A DNA stretch of 64,000 nucleotides from Serinicoccus chungangensis (GTDB lineage Bacteria > Actinomycetota > Actinomycetes > Actinomycetales > Dermatophilaceae), in contig NZ_CP040887.1 in assembly GCF_006337125.1 (NCBI RefSeq), forward strand, positions 558,001 through 622,000, written 5' to 3'. Position 1 is the stretch's first letter, and every line of letters starts with the position of its first letter. A program made the translations under genes and the position numbers. Shown here in pieces: positions 36,127 through 44,640 of the stretch. The notes under the pieces are model-generated. The model worked only from the letters and a program-made list of their open reading frames with translations. It was not told the origin of the DNA and did not search any database.

Positions 36127-37460
36127 CAGCGGATCACCCGGGCGTCTGCCCGCCCCCGCTCGATGATGTCGGCGATCGCCACGGACTCGGCCGCCCGCAG
36201 CTTGTAGGACTCGGCCGTCTCGTTGCGGATGAGCCAGGCGAACTCCGCGAGCTCGTACCGCAGGCCGTCGCCGTCGAACTTGTAGTAGTACTTCTTGTTC
36301 TCCCGGCTGTCCTCGAAGCGGGCCTCGAAGTACTCCGTCTTCCACCACGGCGCGGGCACGTAGAGGTATCCCGCACTCCCCGCCACCACGAGGTCGCCCT
36401 CGGCCTTGACGCCCAGACCCGTCCGCGCGGTGGCCTCGCCGTGCCGGAAGGTCAGGTCGATCTTGGAGTAGACCTCGACGTCCGACCCCTCCGGGCGCAA
36501 CGAGGTGGTCCGGACGTCCGTGACCTCCGTGCCCAGGAGCTTGACCACCGCCACGAGGGGGTAGCTGGCCAGCTCGCTGATGCTGCCGCCGGCCGGTGCC
36601 TCCAGCTCGCGGCCCTCGTCGACCAGCTTGGTGAAGGTGGCGTCGACCGAGCGGACCTGGCCGATCGCCCCGCTGCGGGCCAGGGCGACCATCCGCTGGA
36701 ACCCCGGCGCGAAGGCGGTCTTGATCGCCTCGACGAGCACCAGCCCGCGCTCTCGTGCCTGGGCGAAGAGCGCCTCCGTGTCGGCCCGGTCCAGGGTCAT
36801 CGGCTTCTCGCAGAGCACGTGGACGCCCGCGTCGAGGGCGCGCCGGGTGAAGTCGGCGTGGGTGTCGTGCGGGGTGGCGACGTAGACCGCGTCCACCGCC
36901 TCGAGCAGGGCGTCGTAGTCCTCGAAGGCCTGGTTGAGCTCGTGCTCGGCCGCGAAGGCCTCAGCCGTGCGGTGCGTGCGGTTGTGCACCCCCTCGACGC
37001 TGATCCCGCTGACGAAGCGGGCCTCCTGGACGAAGCGGTGGGCGATCCGGCCGGCGCCGACGACGCCGAGCTTGATGACGCCTGCCTCGTTGCGCAGCTG
37101 GGTGCTGGACACCCCCTTGGTGCGCTCGAGGTAGACGACGTCGCAGTAGTCCTTGAGGTAGTCGAACCGGCCGAGCCAGTCGGACCCGATCGCGAAGACG
37201 TCGACCTGGTGCTTCTGGATGTCCTGGACCTTCTGGCCCTCGTACTCCTCGATGATGATCTTGTCGGCGAGGCCGCTGTCCTCGACGTTCTTGATCCGGG
37301 TCATGAGGCTCTGCTGCACGTTGAGCTTGCCGCGGGCGTCGTCGTAGTTCTCCGTCGTGACACCGACGATGAGGTAGTCGCCGAGCGCCTTGGCGCGCTC
37401 CAGGAGACGGCGGTGCCCCTCGTGGAACAGGTCGTAGGTGCCGTAGGTGATGACACGCAC
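36126..37460 (-). CDS. Fusion: TagD-type cytidylyltransferase + Gfo/Idh/MocA oxidoreductase
   Basis: Residues 1-127 are a glycerol-3-phosphate cytidylyltransferase: GTYDLFHEGH with the HxGH site (13-16), AIGSDWLGRFDYL, and ERTKGVSST (112-120) matching the RTxGIST motif. Residues 128-444 are a complete NAD(P)-dependent oxidoreductase: IKLGVVGAGRIAHRF (Rossmann, 129-143), VATPHDTHADF, LCEKPMTLDRAD with the EKP Lys at 219, and a beta-sheet C-terminal domain. The likely job is to form a CDP-polyol from a phospho-sugar by reduction and cytidylyl transfer, or CDP-glycerol alone. GTG start with GAGGAGG about 10 bases upstream. Domain calls are firm; the combined reaction is inference. Confidence 0.9.
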   Translation of the reverse strand: MRVITYGTYDLFHEGHRRLLERAKALGDYLIVGVTTENYDDARGKLNVQQSLMTRIKNVEDSGLADKIIIEEYEGQKVQDIQKHQVDVFAIGSDWLGRFDYLKDYCDVVYLERTKGVSSTQLRNEAGVIKLGVVGAGRIAHRFVQEARFVSGISVEGVHNRTHRTAEAFAAEHELNQAFEDYDALLEAVDAVYVATPHDTHADFTRRALDAGVHVLCEKPMTLDRADTEALFAQARERGLVLVEAIKTAFAPGFQRMVALARSGAIGQVRSVDATFTKLVDEGRELEAPAGGSISELASYPLVAVVKLLGTEVTDVRTTSLRPEGSDVEVYSKIDLTFRHGEATARTGLGVKAEGDLVVAGSAGYLYVPAPWWKTEYFEARFEDSRENKKYYYKFDGDGLRYELAEFAWLIRNETAESYKLRAAESVAIADIIERGRADARVIR

Positions 37461-37487
37461 TCTCGGTAACCTCCTCGTGATGGACTC

Positions 37488-39209
37488 ATGCGAGTATGCC
37501 TGCTGATGGCAGGAAGACCGAGATCCACGCCGCGCCGGGTCCTCGACCGGCTGCGTCGATCGCTGCGGCCCGGTGACCGTGACCGCGGTGCGACCACGCC
37601 GGCCCCGGCACCGGCCGTCCCCACGAGGCGTCGCGACCCCGTGCCCGAGCTGCTGCCGCCGCCGGACGTCCTGCACGTCGTCCTGGTGGAGGGGATCCCC
37701 ATGGAGTTCGGGGGCCGCACGGCCTCCATCCTCGCCAAGTGCCGCACCCTCTACGAGCAGGGCGGCGTCCGCTCCGTCGTCCTGGTCCGCAACCACGCGC
37801 ACACCCTTCCGAGGGCCGTGGAGGGCATGCGGCGACGGGGCCAGCTCGGTGAGGGCGTGGAGATCCGGTGGCTCATGGACGCCTACCCGGACACCACCGA
37901 GCCGGTCGACCCGCCGCCGCCGACCCGCGAGACCCCCGCCGACCTCGAGGCCCGGGGGTGGGTCAGGGCTGGCCGCGGCCTCGTCCACCGGGTGGAGGGC
38001 GTGCCGCACGAGCTGCGCCGCTTCCGGGACGGTGCGCTGGAGCACGTGGACCATTACGACGCCGACGGGCACCGGGTCCGCCGGGAGGAGTACGACGCCA
38101 CGGGTCGCCTGCGTCGCACGCTGCGGTGGGAACCGGCCGGCAGCGCCCCGGTGGAGCACGTGTACCACCGCCGCAACGGCCTCCCCCTGTACGCCCTCGC
38201 CTTCGACCCACCGCGCGGCGAGGGGGAGCGGCCCCGGCTGGCCACGGTGACGCTCTTCGACGAGGCCGGGGAGGTGGAGACGACGCAGGCGGGCTCCCTG
38301 GCGCCGGTGGTCCACCGCGCCCTGGACGCGCTCACCGACCACCGTCCCACGGTGCTCGCGGTCGAGGCCCGGCAGGTGGACCGCGACGTCGTGGGCTACC
38401 GCCGCGACCACGTGCGCACGTGCTTCGTGGCGCACAACTCCCACCTCCGGACGGCCTCCAGCGAGCTGGACGACCTCCGCGGGTCCTTCCGCCGGCTGTT
38501 CACGCACCTCGACGCCGTCGACGCGATGGTCTTCCTCACCGACAGCCAGCGTGCCGACGCCGAGGCGCTGCTCGGTCGGCGGGACACCTTCTGGGTCATG
38601 CCGCACGCCGCGCCCGGCAGCGCCACGCACACCGACGTCGAGCGGGACCCCCGGCTGGTCATCATGATGGGCCGGCTGGCCGGGCAGAAGCGCACCGACC
38701 ACGGCATCCGGGCCTTCGCCCAGGTCCTCGAGCAGGTGCCCGACGCCCGCCTGTCGATCTACGGCGAGGGCTCCCGCCGGACCGAGCTGCAGCAGCTCAT
38801 CGACGACCTCGGGGTGACCGGCTCGGTGACGCTCGAGGGCTTCACCCAGCAGCCGGGGCGGGAGTACCGCCGCGCCACCCTGTGCCTGCAGTCCAGCCGG
38901 TTCGAGGGCGCACCCATGGTCTTCGTCGAGGCCCTGAGGCAGGCGTGCCCGATCATCAGCTACGACATCCGCTACGGCCCGGCCGACATCATCGACAACG
39001 GGACCAACGGCTTCCTCGTCCCCGACGGCGACATCGACGGGCTGGCGGCCCGGACGGTGCAGGTGCTCCAGGACCCCGAGCTGGCGCGGGCCCTGAGCCA
39101 GGGCTGCGCCGGGGTGGAGGAGAGGTTCGGGCAGGAGGCCTTCGCCGCCCGGTGGTTCCACCTGTTCCGCACGCTCTACGAGGACATGCCGGCCTCGGCC
39201 CGGCGGTGA
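37488..39209 (+). CDS. GT4 glycosyltransferase, teichoic-acid type (first paralogue)
   Basis: The 573-residue product has a GT-B fold. The donor-binding half includes VIMMGRLAGQKRTDHGIRAF, LSIYGEGSRRTEL, QSSRFEGAPMVFVEAL and SYDIRYGPADIIDNGTNGFL, the last being typical of TagE/TarM-like enzymes that add sugars to poly(polyol phosphate). The N-terminal half contains DVLHVVLVEGIPMEFGGRT and SVVLVRNHAHTLPRAVEGM, followed by a beta-meander insertion (about 145-265) such enzymes use for acceptor or trimer contacts. It is clearly paralogous to the gene at 40346. Only 27 bases separate its ATG from the divergent GTG of the TagD fusion. Confidence 0.88.
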   Translation: MRVCLLMAGRPRSTPRRVLDRLRRSLRPGDRDRGATTPAPAPAVPTRRRDPVPELLPPPDVLHVVLVEGIPMEFGGRTASILAKCRTLYEQGGVRSVVLVRNHAHTLPRAVEGMRRRGQLGEGVEIRWLMDAYPDTTEPVDPPPPTRETPADLEARGWVRAGRGLVHRVEGVPHELRRFRDGALEHVDHYDADGHRVRREEYDATGRLRRTLRWEPAGSAPVEHVYHRRNGLPLYALAFDPPRGEGERPRLATVTLFDEAGEVETTQAGSLAPVVHRALDALTDHRPTVLAVEARQVDRDVVGYRRDHVRTCFVAHNSHLRTASSELDDLRGSFRRLFTHLDAVDAMVFLTDSQRADAEALLGRRDTFWVMPHAAPGSATHTDVERDPRLVIMMGRLAGQKRTDHGIRAFAQVLEQVPDARLSIYGEGSRRTELQQLIDDLGVTGSVTLEGFTQQPGREYRRATLCLQSSRFEGAPMVFVEALRQACPIISYDIRYGPADIIDNGTNGFLVPDGDIDGLAARTVQVLQDPELARALSQGCAGVEERFGQEAFAARWFHLFRTLYEDMPASARR

Positions 39210-39230
39210 CCGTCGAGCCCCGCGCCGGGC

Positions 39231-40298
39231 TCAGCGTCGGGTGAGGGAGCTGGTGATGGCTCGGCGCATCGGTCCGTGGGACGGCCGCTCGACGAACCGG
39301 TGGATGGCCCAGGCCAGGAGCAGGGACAGCGACGCCGCGAGGGCCAGGACGAGGTGGCTGTCGACCCGGCCGCTGAGACCGGTGATGACGAAGAACCCGA
39401 ACTGCCCGTGGACCAGGTAGAGGGGGTAGGTGAGCGCGCCGGCCGCCGTGCACCACTCCCGGTCCACGCGGGACAGGGGACCGGTGGAGCAGGCGTAGAC
39501 GACGGCGAAGAGGAGCAGGACGAGCACCGCGAGCACCGCCTGCGAGACGGGCGCGTCGCTGTGCCTCGGCGCGACCGCGTCGCCGTAGCGGGTCGCCTGC
39601 TGGAGGGCGAGGACGACGTTCATCCCCAGCCCGAGCAGGACCAGCAGGTCGGGTCCCTCCCGGTGGAGGAGGTAGAGCAGCATCCCCCCGGCGAAGTAGG
39701 GGGCCCAGCTCGTGATGAGCAGGGACTCCAGCAGGTCGGCGTCGGTGGCCCGCGCCAGCTGGGCCAGCGGTGGCCACAGGATCGCGAAGGCGATGGCCCG
39801 GCCCCGGGTGACTCCCCCCAGGGCCAGCATCACCCCGATGAGGAGGTAGAACTTCAGCTCGACCCAGAGCGTCCAGAAGGCGCCTTGCACGCTGGTGACG
39901 TCCCAGGCCTCCTGCAGCATCGTGAGGTTGACCAGCGCCTCGACCGGCTCCACGCTGCGTCCGCCGTCCCAGAAGGCCTGCAGCAGGACGGTGAGGATCA
40001 CGGCCGCCCAGTACGCCGGGTAGAGACGCGAGATCCGGGACGCGACGAAGGCGGGGAGGCTGCGTCCGTAGGCCGTCATGAGGATGACGAAACCGGAGAT
40101 GATGAAGAACAGCTCCACGCCGAGGTACCCGTAGCGGGTGAGCAGGCTGAGCTGGGGGAACTCCTGGGTGGCCGGGTGACCCCAGAACTCCTGGTCGATG
40201 GCCGTGTAGTGGTAGGAGAGGACGGCCAGCGCCGCGAGCAGGCGGAGCGCGTCGAGCGCCGCGAGCCGGGGCCGGGCGCGCTCGGGGCTCGCGGACAT
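39231..40298 (-). CDS. Acyltransferase-3 family membrane protein (OafA/YrhL-like)
   Basis: The 355-residue product has about ten membrane helices and the acyltransferase-3 features RLAALDALRLLAALAVLSYH, the active-site-like LGVELFFIISGFVILMT, ISRLYPAYWAAV and PLYLVHGQFGFF. Such proteins O-acylate surface sugars from cytoplasmic acyl-CoA. The ATG at 40298 was preferred to 40316 because GAGGAA lies 9 bases before it. It sits between the two GT4 paralogues on the opposite strand, suggesting it modifies the same polymer. Confidence 0.9.
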   Translation of the reverse strand: MSASPERARPRLAALDALRLLAALAVLSYHYTAIDQEFWGHPATQEFPQLSLLTRYGYLGVELFFIISGFVILMTAYGRSLPAFVASRISRLYPAYWAAVILTVLLQAFWDGGRSVEPVEALVNLTMLQEAWDVTSVQGAFWTLWVELKFYLLIGVMLALGGVTRGRAIAFAILWPPLAQLARATDADLLESLLITSWAPYFAGGMLLYLLHREGPDLLVLLGLGMNVVLALQQATRYGDAVAPRHSDAPVSQAVLAVLVLLLFAVVYACSTGPLSRVDREWCTAAGALTYPLYLVHGQFGFFVITGLSGRVDSHLVLALAASLSLLLAWAIHRFVERPSHGPMRRAITSSLTRR

Positions 40299-40345
40299 GG
40301 TGGGGTTCCTCGTCATTCGATGGGCAGGTGAGAAGATCGGTGGTC

Positions 40346-42103
40346 ATGATAGGCAGGGTGACCGGGGCCGCCCGGCGTGCGCTCGGAGCAGGTCGTGGAC
40401 CGGCGGGCGGTCGCCGGCCCTCCGACGAGGGTCGGGGCGCGGGTCAGAGCTCGGCGCAGGACGTCCCCGCACCGGACGTCGCGGAGGAGGAGACCGCTCC
40501 GCTGGTGGTCCGGCACGACCCGCTGCCCGAGCTCGGGCCGGCCCCTGACGTGCTCCACGTGGTGGCCGTGGAGGGGATACCGGTGGAGTACGGCGGGCGC
40601 ACCTCGTCGATCCTCGCCAAGTGCCGTCTCCTCTACGAGGTGGCCGGCGTGCACTCGGTGGTGCTCGTCCGCAACCACTCACCCTTCCTCCCCCGTGCGG
40701 TGGCGTCCATGCGCCGGCGCGGGCACCTCTCCGAGGGGGTGCGGGTCCTGAGCGTCCTCGAGGCGCTCCCCGACGACAGCGCACCCGGGCCGGCGGACGA
40801 ACGGGCGGGTGTCCCGGAGGAGGAGCTGCCGTCGCGGGGATGGGTCGCGACGGGCGGGTCGGGTGCGGTGTACTCGTGGTTCGAGCAGGGCCGCCTCGTC
40901 GCGAGACGGCGGTACTCCGGGGGCACGCTGCTCCTCGAGGACCGGTTCGACACGCTGCGGGCCCGCGTGCGGCGCGACGAGTTCGCCGGCGACGGCCGGC
41001 TGGTGAGGTCGACCTTCGGCGACGACGGCCCCGGTGAGCGCAAGCAGCACGTGGCCTTCCGACGGGACGGACGGCCCCTGTTCGCGCACGTCCTGCGTCA
41101 GCCCGACACCGGGAAGGGGTGGGCCGAGGACCTCGGCGCCACCACCTTCGACGAGACGGGTGTGCCCGACGGCGAGCACGAGTCCTTCGCGCCGGTGCTG
41201 CACCGGGCCCTGGACGCGGTGACGCAGGGCCGAGACACCGTCCTGTCCGTCGAGGCCCGCAGCCTGGACCGGGAGCTGGACGGCTACCGCCGACCGCACG
41301 TGGCACGGTGCTCGGTCCTGCACAGCTCGCACCTCGCGGCGCCGGGCGACGACACGAGCCGGCTGCGGCCGAGCTTCTCGCGGGTGCTGCGGAGCACGAG
41401 CCAGGACCCGGTGGTCTTCCTCACCGCGCGCCAGCGGGCCGAGGCCGAGGCTCACCTGGGCGAGCAGCCGCGCTTCCGGGTGATCCCGCACGCGGCACCC
41501 GCCCCGGAGCGGGACCGCGTGGTCGAGCGGGACCCCGACCTCGTCGTCATGGTAGGGCGGCTCAGCGACGTGAAGCAGACGGGCCACGGGGTGAAGGCCT
41601 TCGCGAGGGTGCTGAAGAAGCACCCTGGGGCCCGGCTGGAGATCTACGGCGACGGCGACCTGCGTCCGCGGCTGCAGGAGCTGATCGACCGTCGTGGGCT
41701 CACGGGGTCGGTGCGCCTCATGGGGTTCACCGCCGACCCGCAGGAGGTCTTCCGTCGGGCGACCCTCTGCCTGCTGACCAGCAAGTACGAGGGCGCCCCG
41801 ATGATCCTGGGCGAGGCGATGGTCAACGGGTGCCCGGTCGTCAGCTACGACATCCGGTACGGCCCCTCGGACATGATCACCGACGGGGTGAACGGTTTCC
41901 TCGTCCCCCCTGGTGACGTGGGCGCGGTCGCCGCGGCTACGCTCCGGGTGCTGCAGGACCCCGGGCTGGCCCACGAGCTGAGCGCCGGGTGCCTGCAGGT
42001 TGTTGAGCAGTTCGGGCGGGAGGCCTTCGTCGCCCGCTGGGTCCACCTCTTCCGCGAGCTGTCCGCGCAGCTGGCCACGAGTCACCAGGAGGTCCTGTCA
42101 TGA
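40346..42103 (+). CDS. GT4 glycosyltransferase, teichoic-acid type (second paralogue)
   Basis: The 585-residue product parallels the enzyme at 37488 throughout: DVLHVVAVEGIPVEYGGRT, SVVLVRNHSPFLPRAV, VVMVGRLSDVKQTGHGVKAF, EIYGDGDLRPRLQEL, LTSKYEGAPMILGEAM and SYDIRYGPSDMITDGVNGFL. The inserted N-terminal beta region is less alike, so acceptors may differ. Start is uncertain between this ATG and a GTG at 40328; neither has a strong ribosome site. It overlaps the next gene by four bases (ATGA). Together the pair probably adds two different sugars or works on two sites of one polymer. Confidence 0.86.
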   Translation: MIGRVTGAARRALGAGRGPAGGRRPSDEGRGAGQSSAQDVPAPDVAEEETAPLVVRHDPLPELGPAPDVLHVVAVEGIPVEYGGRTSSILAKCRLLYEVAGVHSVVLVRNHSPFLPRAVASMRRRGHLSEGVRVLSVLEALPDDSAPGPADERAGVPEEELPSRGWVATGGSGAVYSWFEQGRLVARRRYSGGTLLLEDRFDTLRARVRRDEFAGDGRLVRSTFGDDGPGERKQHVAFRRDGRPLFAHVLRQPDTGKGWAEDLGATTFDETGVPDGEHESFAPVLHRALDAVTQGRDTVLSVEARSLDRELDGYRRPHVARCSVLHSSHLAAPGDDTSRLRPSFSRVLRSTSQDPVVFLTARQRAEAEAHLGEQPRFRVIPHAAPAPERDRVVERDPDLVVMVGRLSDVKQTGHGVKAFARVLKKHPGARLEIYGDGDLRPRLQELIDRRGLTGSVRLMGFTADPQEVFRRATLCLLTSKYEGAPMILGEAMVNGCPVVSYDIRYGPSDMITDGVNGFLVPPGDVGAVAAATLRVLQDPGLAHELSAGCLQVVEQFGREAFVARWVHLFRELSAQLATSHQEVLS

Positions 42104-44640
42104 GCAGGCCGCGCCCCGTGTCGTCCGTCCGACGTGTCCTGCGCCGGATGGCTCGCAGGACCGCCCCCGCTCCCCGCCGCGAACCCGGGCGTCGACCCGG
42201 ACCGGTCGCCGACGGCGGGCCCGTCCCCGAGCCCGCCCCCCACGTCGCGCCCCCTGCCCCGCCGGACCAGGACCCCACCACGCCGGAGGTCGCCCTGCTG
42301 GGCCACCGCGGGCCGGTCCTCAGCGAGCGGGTCGTGGCCTCGGTCCGCGGGCTGCTGGGCGACGGCCGGGTCGGGGAGGCCGTCTCCACGGGGTACGCCC
42401 TCCTGGCGGACCCGGTCGGCAGGCCGCTCGGGCACCTGGTGCTCGGCATCGCCCGTCGGAGCATCTCCGGCGGCGAGATCGCCTGGCAGGACCTCAGCCA
42501 GGTCCGGCAGCCGGAGCTGGCCGTGCTCGCCGCCGAGGACTGGTTCGTCCCGGCCTACGCGCACGACCCCCAGGGCGCGGGGGACATGCTGCGCAGGGTC
42601 CTGGACCAGCAGCGGCACCGGCCCTGGACGGGCACCCAGCTCCTCCTCGTCGCCCGGGCCGCCTTCGCGGCGCAGGACTGGGAGGCCGTCCGCGCCGTGG
42701 TCGCGTCGGTGACGGCCGGTGACACCGTCCACGTGGCGGCGAGCCGACGGCACGAGCTGGTCGACCTGCTGGAGTGGCTCCCGGGCGGGGGGTACCGCGA
42801 CGCGACCCCGACGCTGCCGTCCACGGCCCGCGTCGGGCTGATGAACTACCGGGCCCCCGGCCCGGGGTCCCGCAACGTCGGGGACTGGATCCAGACCCTG
42901 GCCTCCGTCGGCCACCTCGTCCGGCACCAGGACCTCTCCTACGTCGCCGACGACCCGGAGCTGCTGCACCTCGTCCAGGACCTGGCCGCCGGGGTGCGCC
43001 CGGAGCGCGCCCTCCACGACACCCCCTCCGCGACCGTCCAGCTCGTCGAGGTGCACCGTGACGGGATGGCGCTCCAGGACCTCCCGTCACCGACCTGGGT
43101 GCCCACCTTCGGGTGGTTCCTCCACCCGGTCACCGGGCAGGACTACCTCTTCCCGTTCTCGGACGCGGTGCGCCCGCTCTTCATCTCCTTCCACGTCAAC
43201 AAGCCGGACATGCTCACCCCGGACGCGGTGGACTACCTCCGCCGGTACGGCCCGGTGGGGTGCCGCGACTGGCAGACCGTGGCGCTGCTGCACGCCGTCG
43301 ACGTCCCGGCCTTCTTCTCCGGCTGCATGACGACGACCGTCGACACCGTGGTGCCGCCCGGACCTGCCGAGGACCGGACGGAGGTCGCCTACATCGACTT
43401 CCCGGGCGGGCCCGACGTGGCGGTGGTCGAGCAGTCGATCACCGGGCTGCGCAGCCTGAGCTTCGCCCAGAACCTGGAGCTGGCGCGGCAGTGGGTCGAC
43501 GACTACGCGCGCCGGTACCACACGGTGCGGACGTCGAGGCTGCACTCCAACCTGCCGTCGCGGTCGGTGGGGTGCACCGTGGAGTTCGCCCCGAAGAACC
43601 GGTCCGACGTGCGGTTCGGCGGTCTCATCGACATCGACGACGACGCCTTCGAGGCCATCCGTCACGGCATCCTGGACAAGCTTGCCGCGGTCCTGAGCCT
43701 CGTCCTCGCCGGGGCCGACGAGGACGAGGTGTATGCCCGGTGGCGCGAGATCTGCGCTCCCGACGTCGAGACCGCCCGTACGACCCTCGGCGGCATGCAG
43801 CTCGACCTCCCGGAGCCGGCTGACGTCCAGAGGTCCCTGGACGGGGTCGAGCACGTGGTGGTCGTGGACCTCGGCCCCGGCGAGGCGCCCCACCTGCCCG
43901 GGCTGCTCGAGGCTCTCGCCGCCCGGGTACCAGCGGGCACCGGCATCGTCGTGTCCGGCGACGAGGCGCTCCGGGCCGGGTCGCTGCCCGAGGTCGGTGT
44001 GCCGGTGGTCCTGGTCAACCGCACGACGACGGACCTGGACCGTCACGGTCCGCGCCTGCGTGACGCGAAGCTGCGCCGGGAGGTGCTGCTCGCGCTCGCG
44101 CTCCAGAGCGTGCCGGAGGCGAGGCGCGTGGTGGTCCTGCCCGCCCCGGTGCTGCTGCCCGACGACCTGTCGCCCCTGTTCGACGTCGACCTGGGTGCCA
44201 TGCCGGTGGCGGCTCCGGCAGACCCGCGAGGGTCGCGCCGGCAGCTGGCCGGGCTGATCCGGTCGCTGAGCTCCCGCCAGGGCGACGACGCGGCCGGGGC
44301 CCTCGGGCTCGTCGCGGCGGCGTCCCGCGACGCCGACGTGCTCCGGGTGCCCTTCGACCCGGTGGTCCTCGTCGCCGATCCCGCCGCGCTGCGCGACGCG
44401 GGCGTGGATCGGGTGGTCCCCCTCGTGCTGCGGTACGGCGCCACCTTCCGCGAGGCCCTCAACATCGTCCTCGGCGGCCGCTGGACCGAGCTCGCACCCG
44501 AGTGGGCGACCGCGGCGCACCTGCAGACGCCGTCGGCCGACACCCGACTGGTCACCTACCGGGTCGGTGCCCGTCCGTGGTCGGACCTGGTGACGGCAGG
44601 CCAGGAGGCCTGGCTCGAGCAGCAGCCCTCGCTCAGATGA
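42100..44640 (+). CDS. Multidomain protein with polysaccharide pyruvyl-transferase-like core
   Basis: The 846-residue product has an Arg/Pro-rich N-tail (1-60), a helical region (65-240), then a pyruvyl-transferase-like core (about 245-500): GLMNYRAPGPGSRNVGDWIQ, FISFHVNKPDMLTPDAVDYL, GPVGCRDWQTVALL, FSGCMTTTVD and RTSRLHSNLPSRSVGCTVEF. The last 290 residues include DLGPGEAPHLPGLLEAL and VLVNRTTTDLDRHGPRLRD, and resemble a reduced GT8-like fold, tentatively. Pyruvyl transferases put acidic ketals on wall sugars. Start and coupling come from the ATGA overlap with the GT4 gene. Its 3' end overlaps the convergent GT2 gene by 8 bases. Confidence 0.75.
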   Translation: MSRPRPVSSVRRVLRRMARRTAPAPRREPGRRPGPVADGGPVPEPAPHVAPPAPPDQDPTTPEVALLGHRGPVLSERVVASVRGLLGDGRVGEAVSTGYALLADPVGRPLGHLVLGIARRSISGGEIAWQDLSQVRQPELAVLAAEDWFVPAYAHDPQGAGDMLRRVLDQQRHRPWTGTQLLLVARAAFAAQDWEAVRAVVASVTAGDTVHVAASRRHELVDLLEWLPGGGYRDATPTLPSTARVGLMNYRAPGPGSRNVGDWIQTLASVGHLVRHQDLSYVADDPELLHLVQDLAAGVRPERALHDTPSATVQLVEVHRDGMALQDLPSPTWVPTFGWFLHPVTGQDYLFPFSDAVRPLFISFHVNKPDMLTPDAVDYLRRYGPVGCRDWQTVALLHAVDVPAFFSGCMTTTVDTVVPPGPAEDRTEVAYIDFPGGPDVAVVEQSITGLRSLSFAQNLELARQWVDDYARRYHTVRTSRLHSNLPSRSVGCTVEFAPKNRSDVRFGGLIDIDDDAFEAIRHGILDKLAAVLSLVLAGADEDEVYARWREICAPDVETARTTLGGMQLDLPEPADVQRSLDGVEHVVVVDLGPGEAPHLPGLLEALAARVPAGTGIVVSGDEALRAGSLPEVGVPVVLVNRTTTDLDRHGPRLRDAKLRREVLLALALQSVPEARRVVVLPAPVLLPDDLSPLFDVDLGAMPVAAPADPRGSRRQLAGLIRSLSSRQGDDAAGALGLVAAASRDADVLRVPFDPVVLVADPAALRDAGVDRVVPLVLRYGATFREALNIVLGGRWTELAPEWATAAHLQTPSADTRLVTYRVGARPWSDLVTAGQEAWLEQQPSLR

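Noticed and set aside
36126..39161. A 1011-residue protein extending the TagD fusion upstream
   Set aside because: The extension is antisense to the first GT4 gene; TagD homology and GAGGAGG fix the start at 37460.
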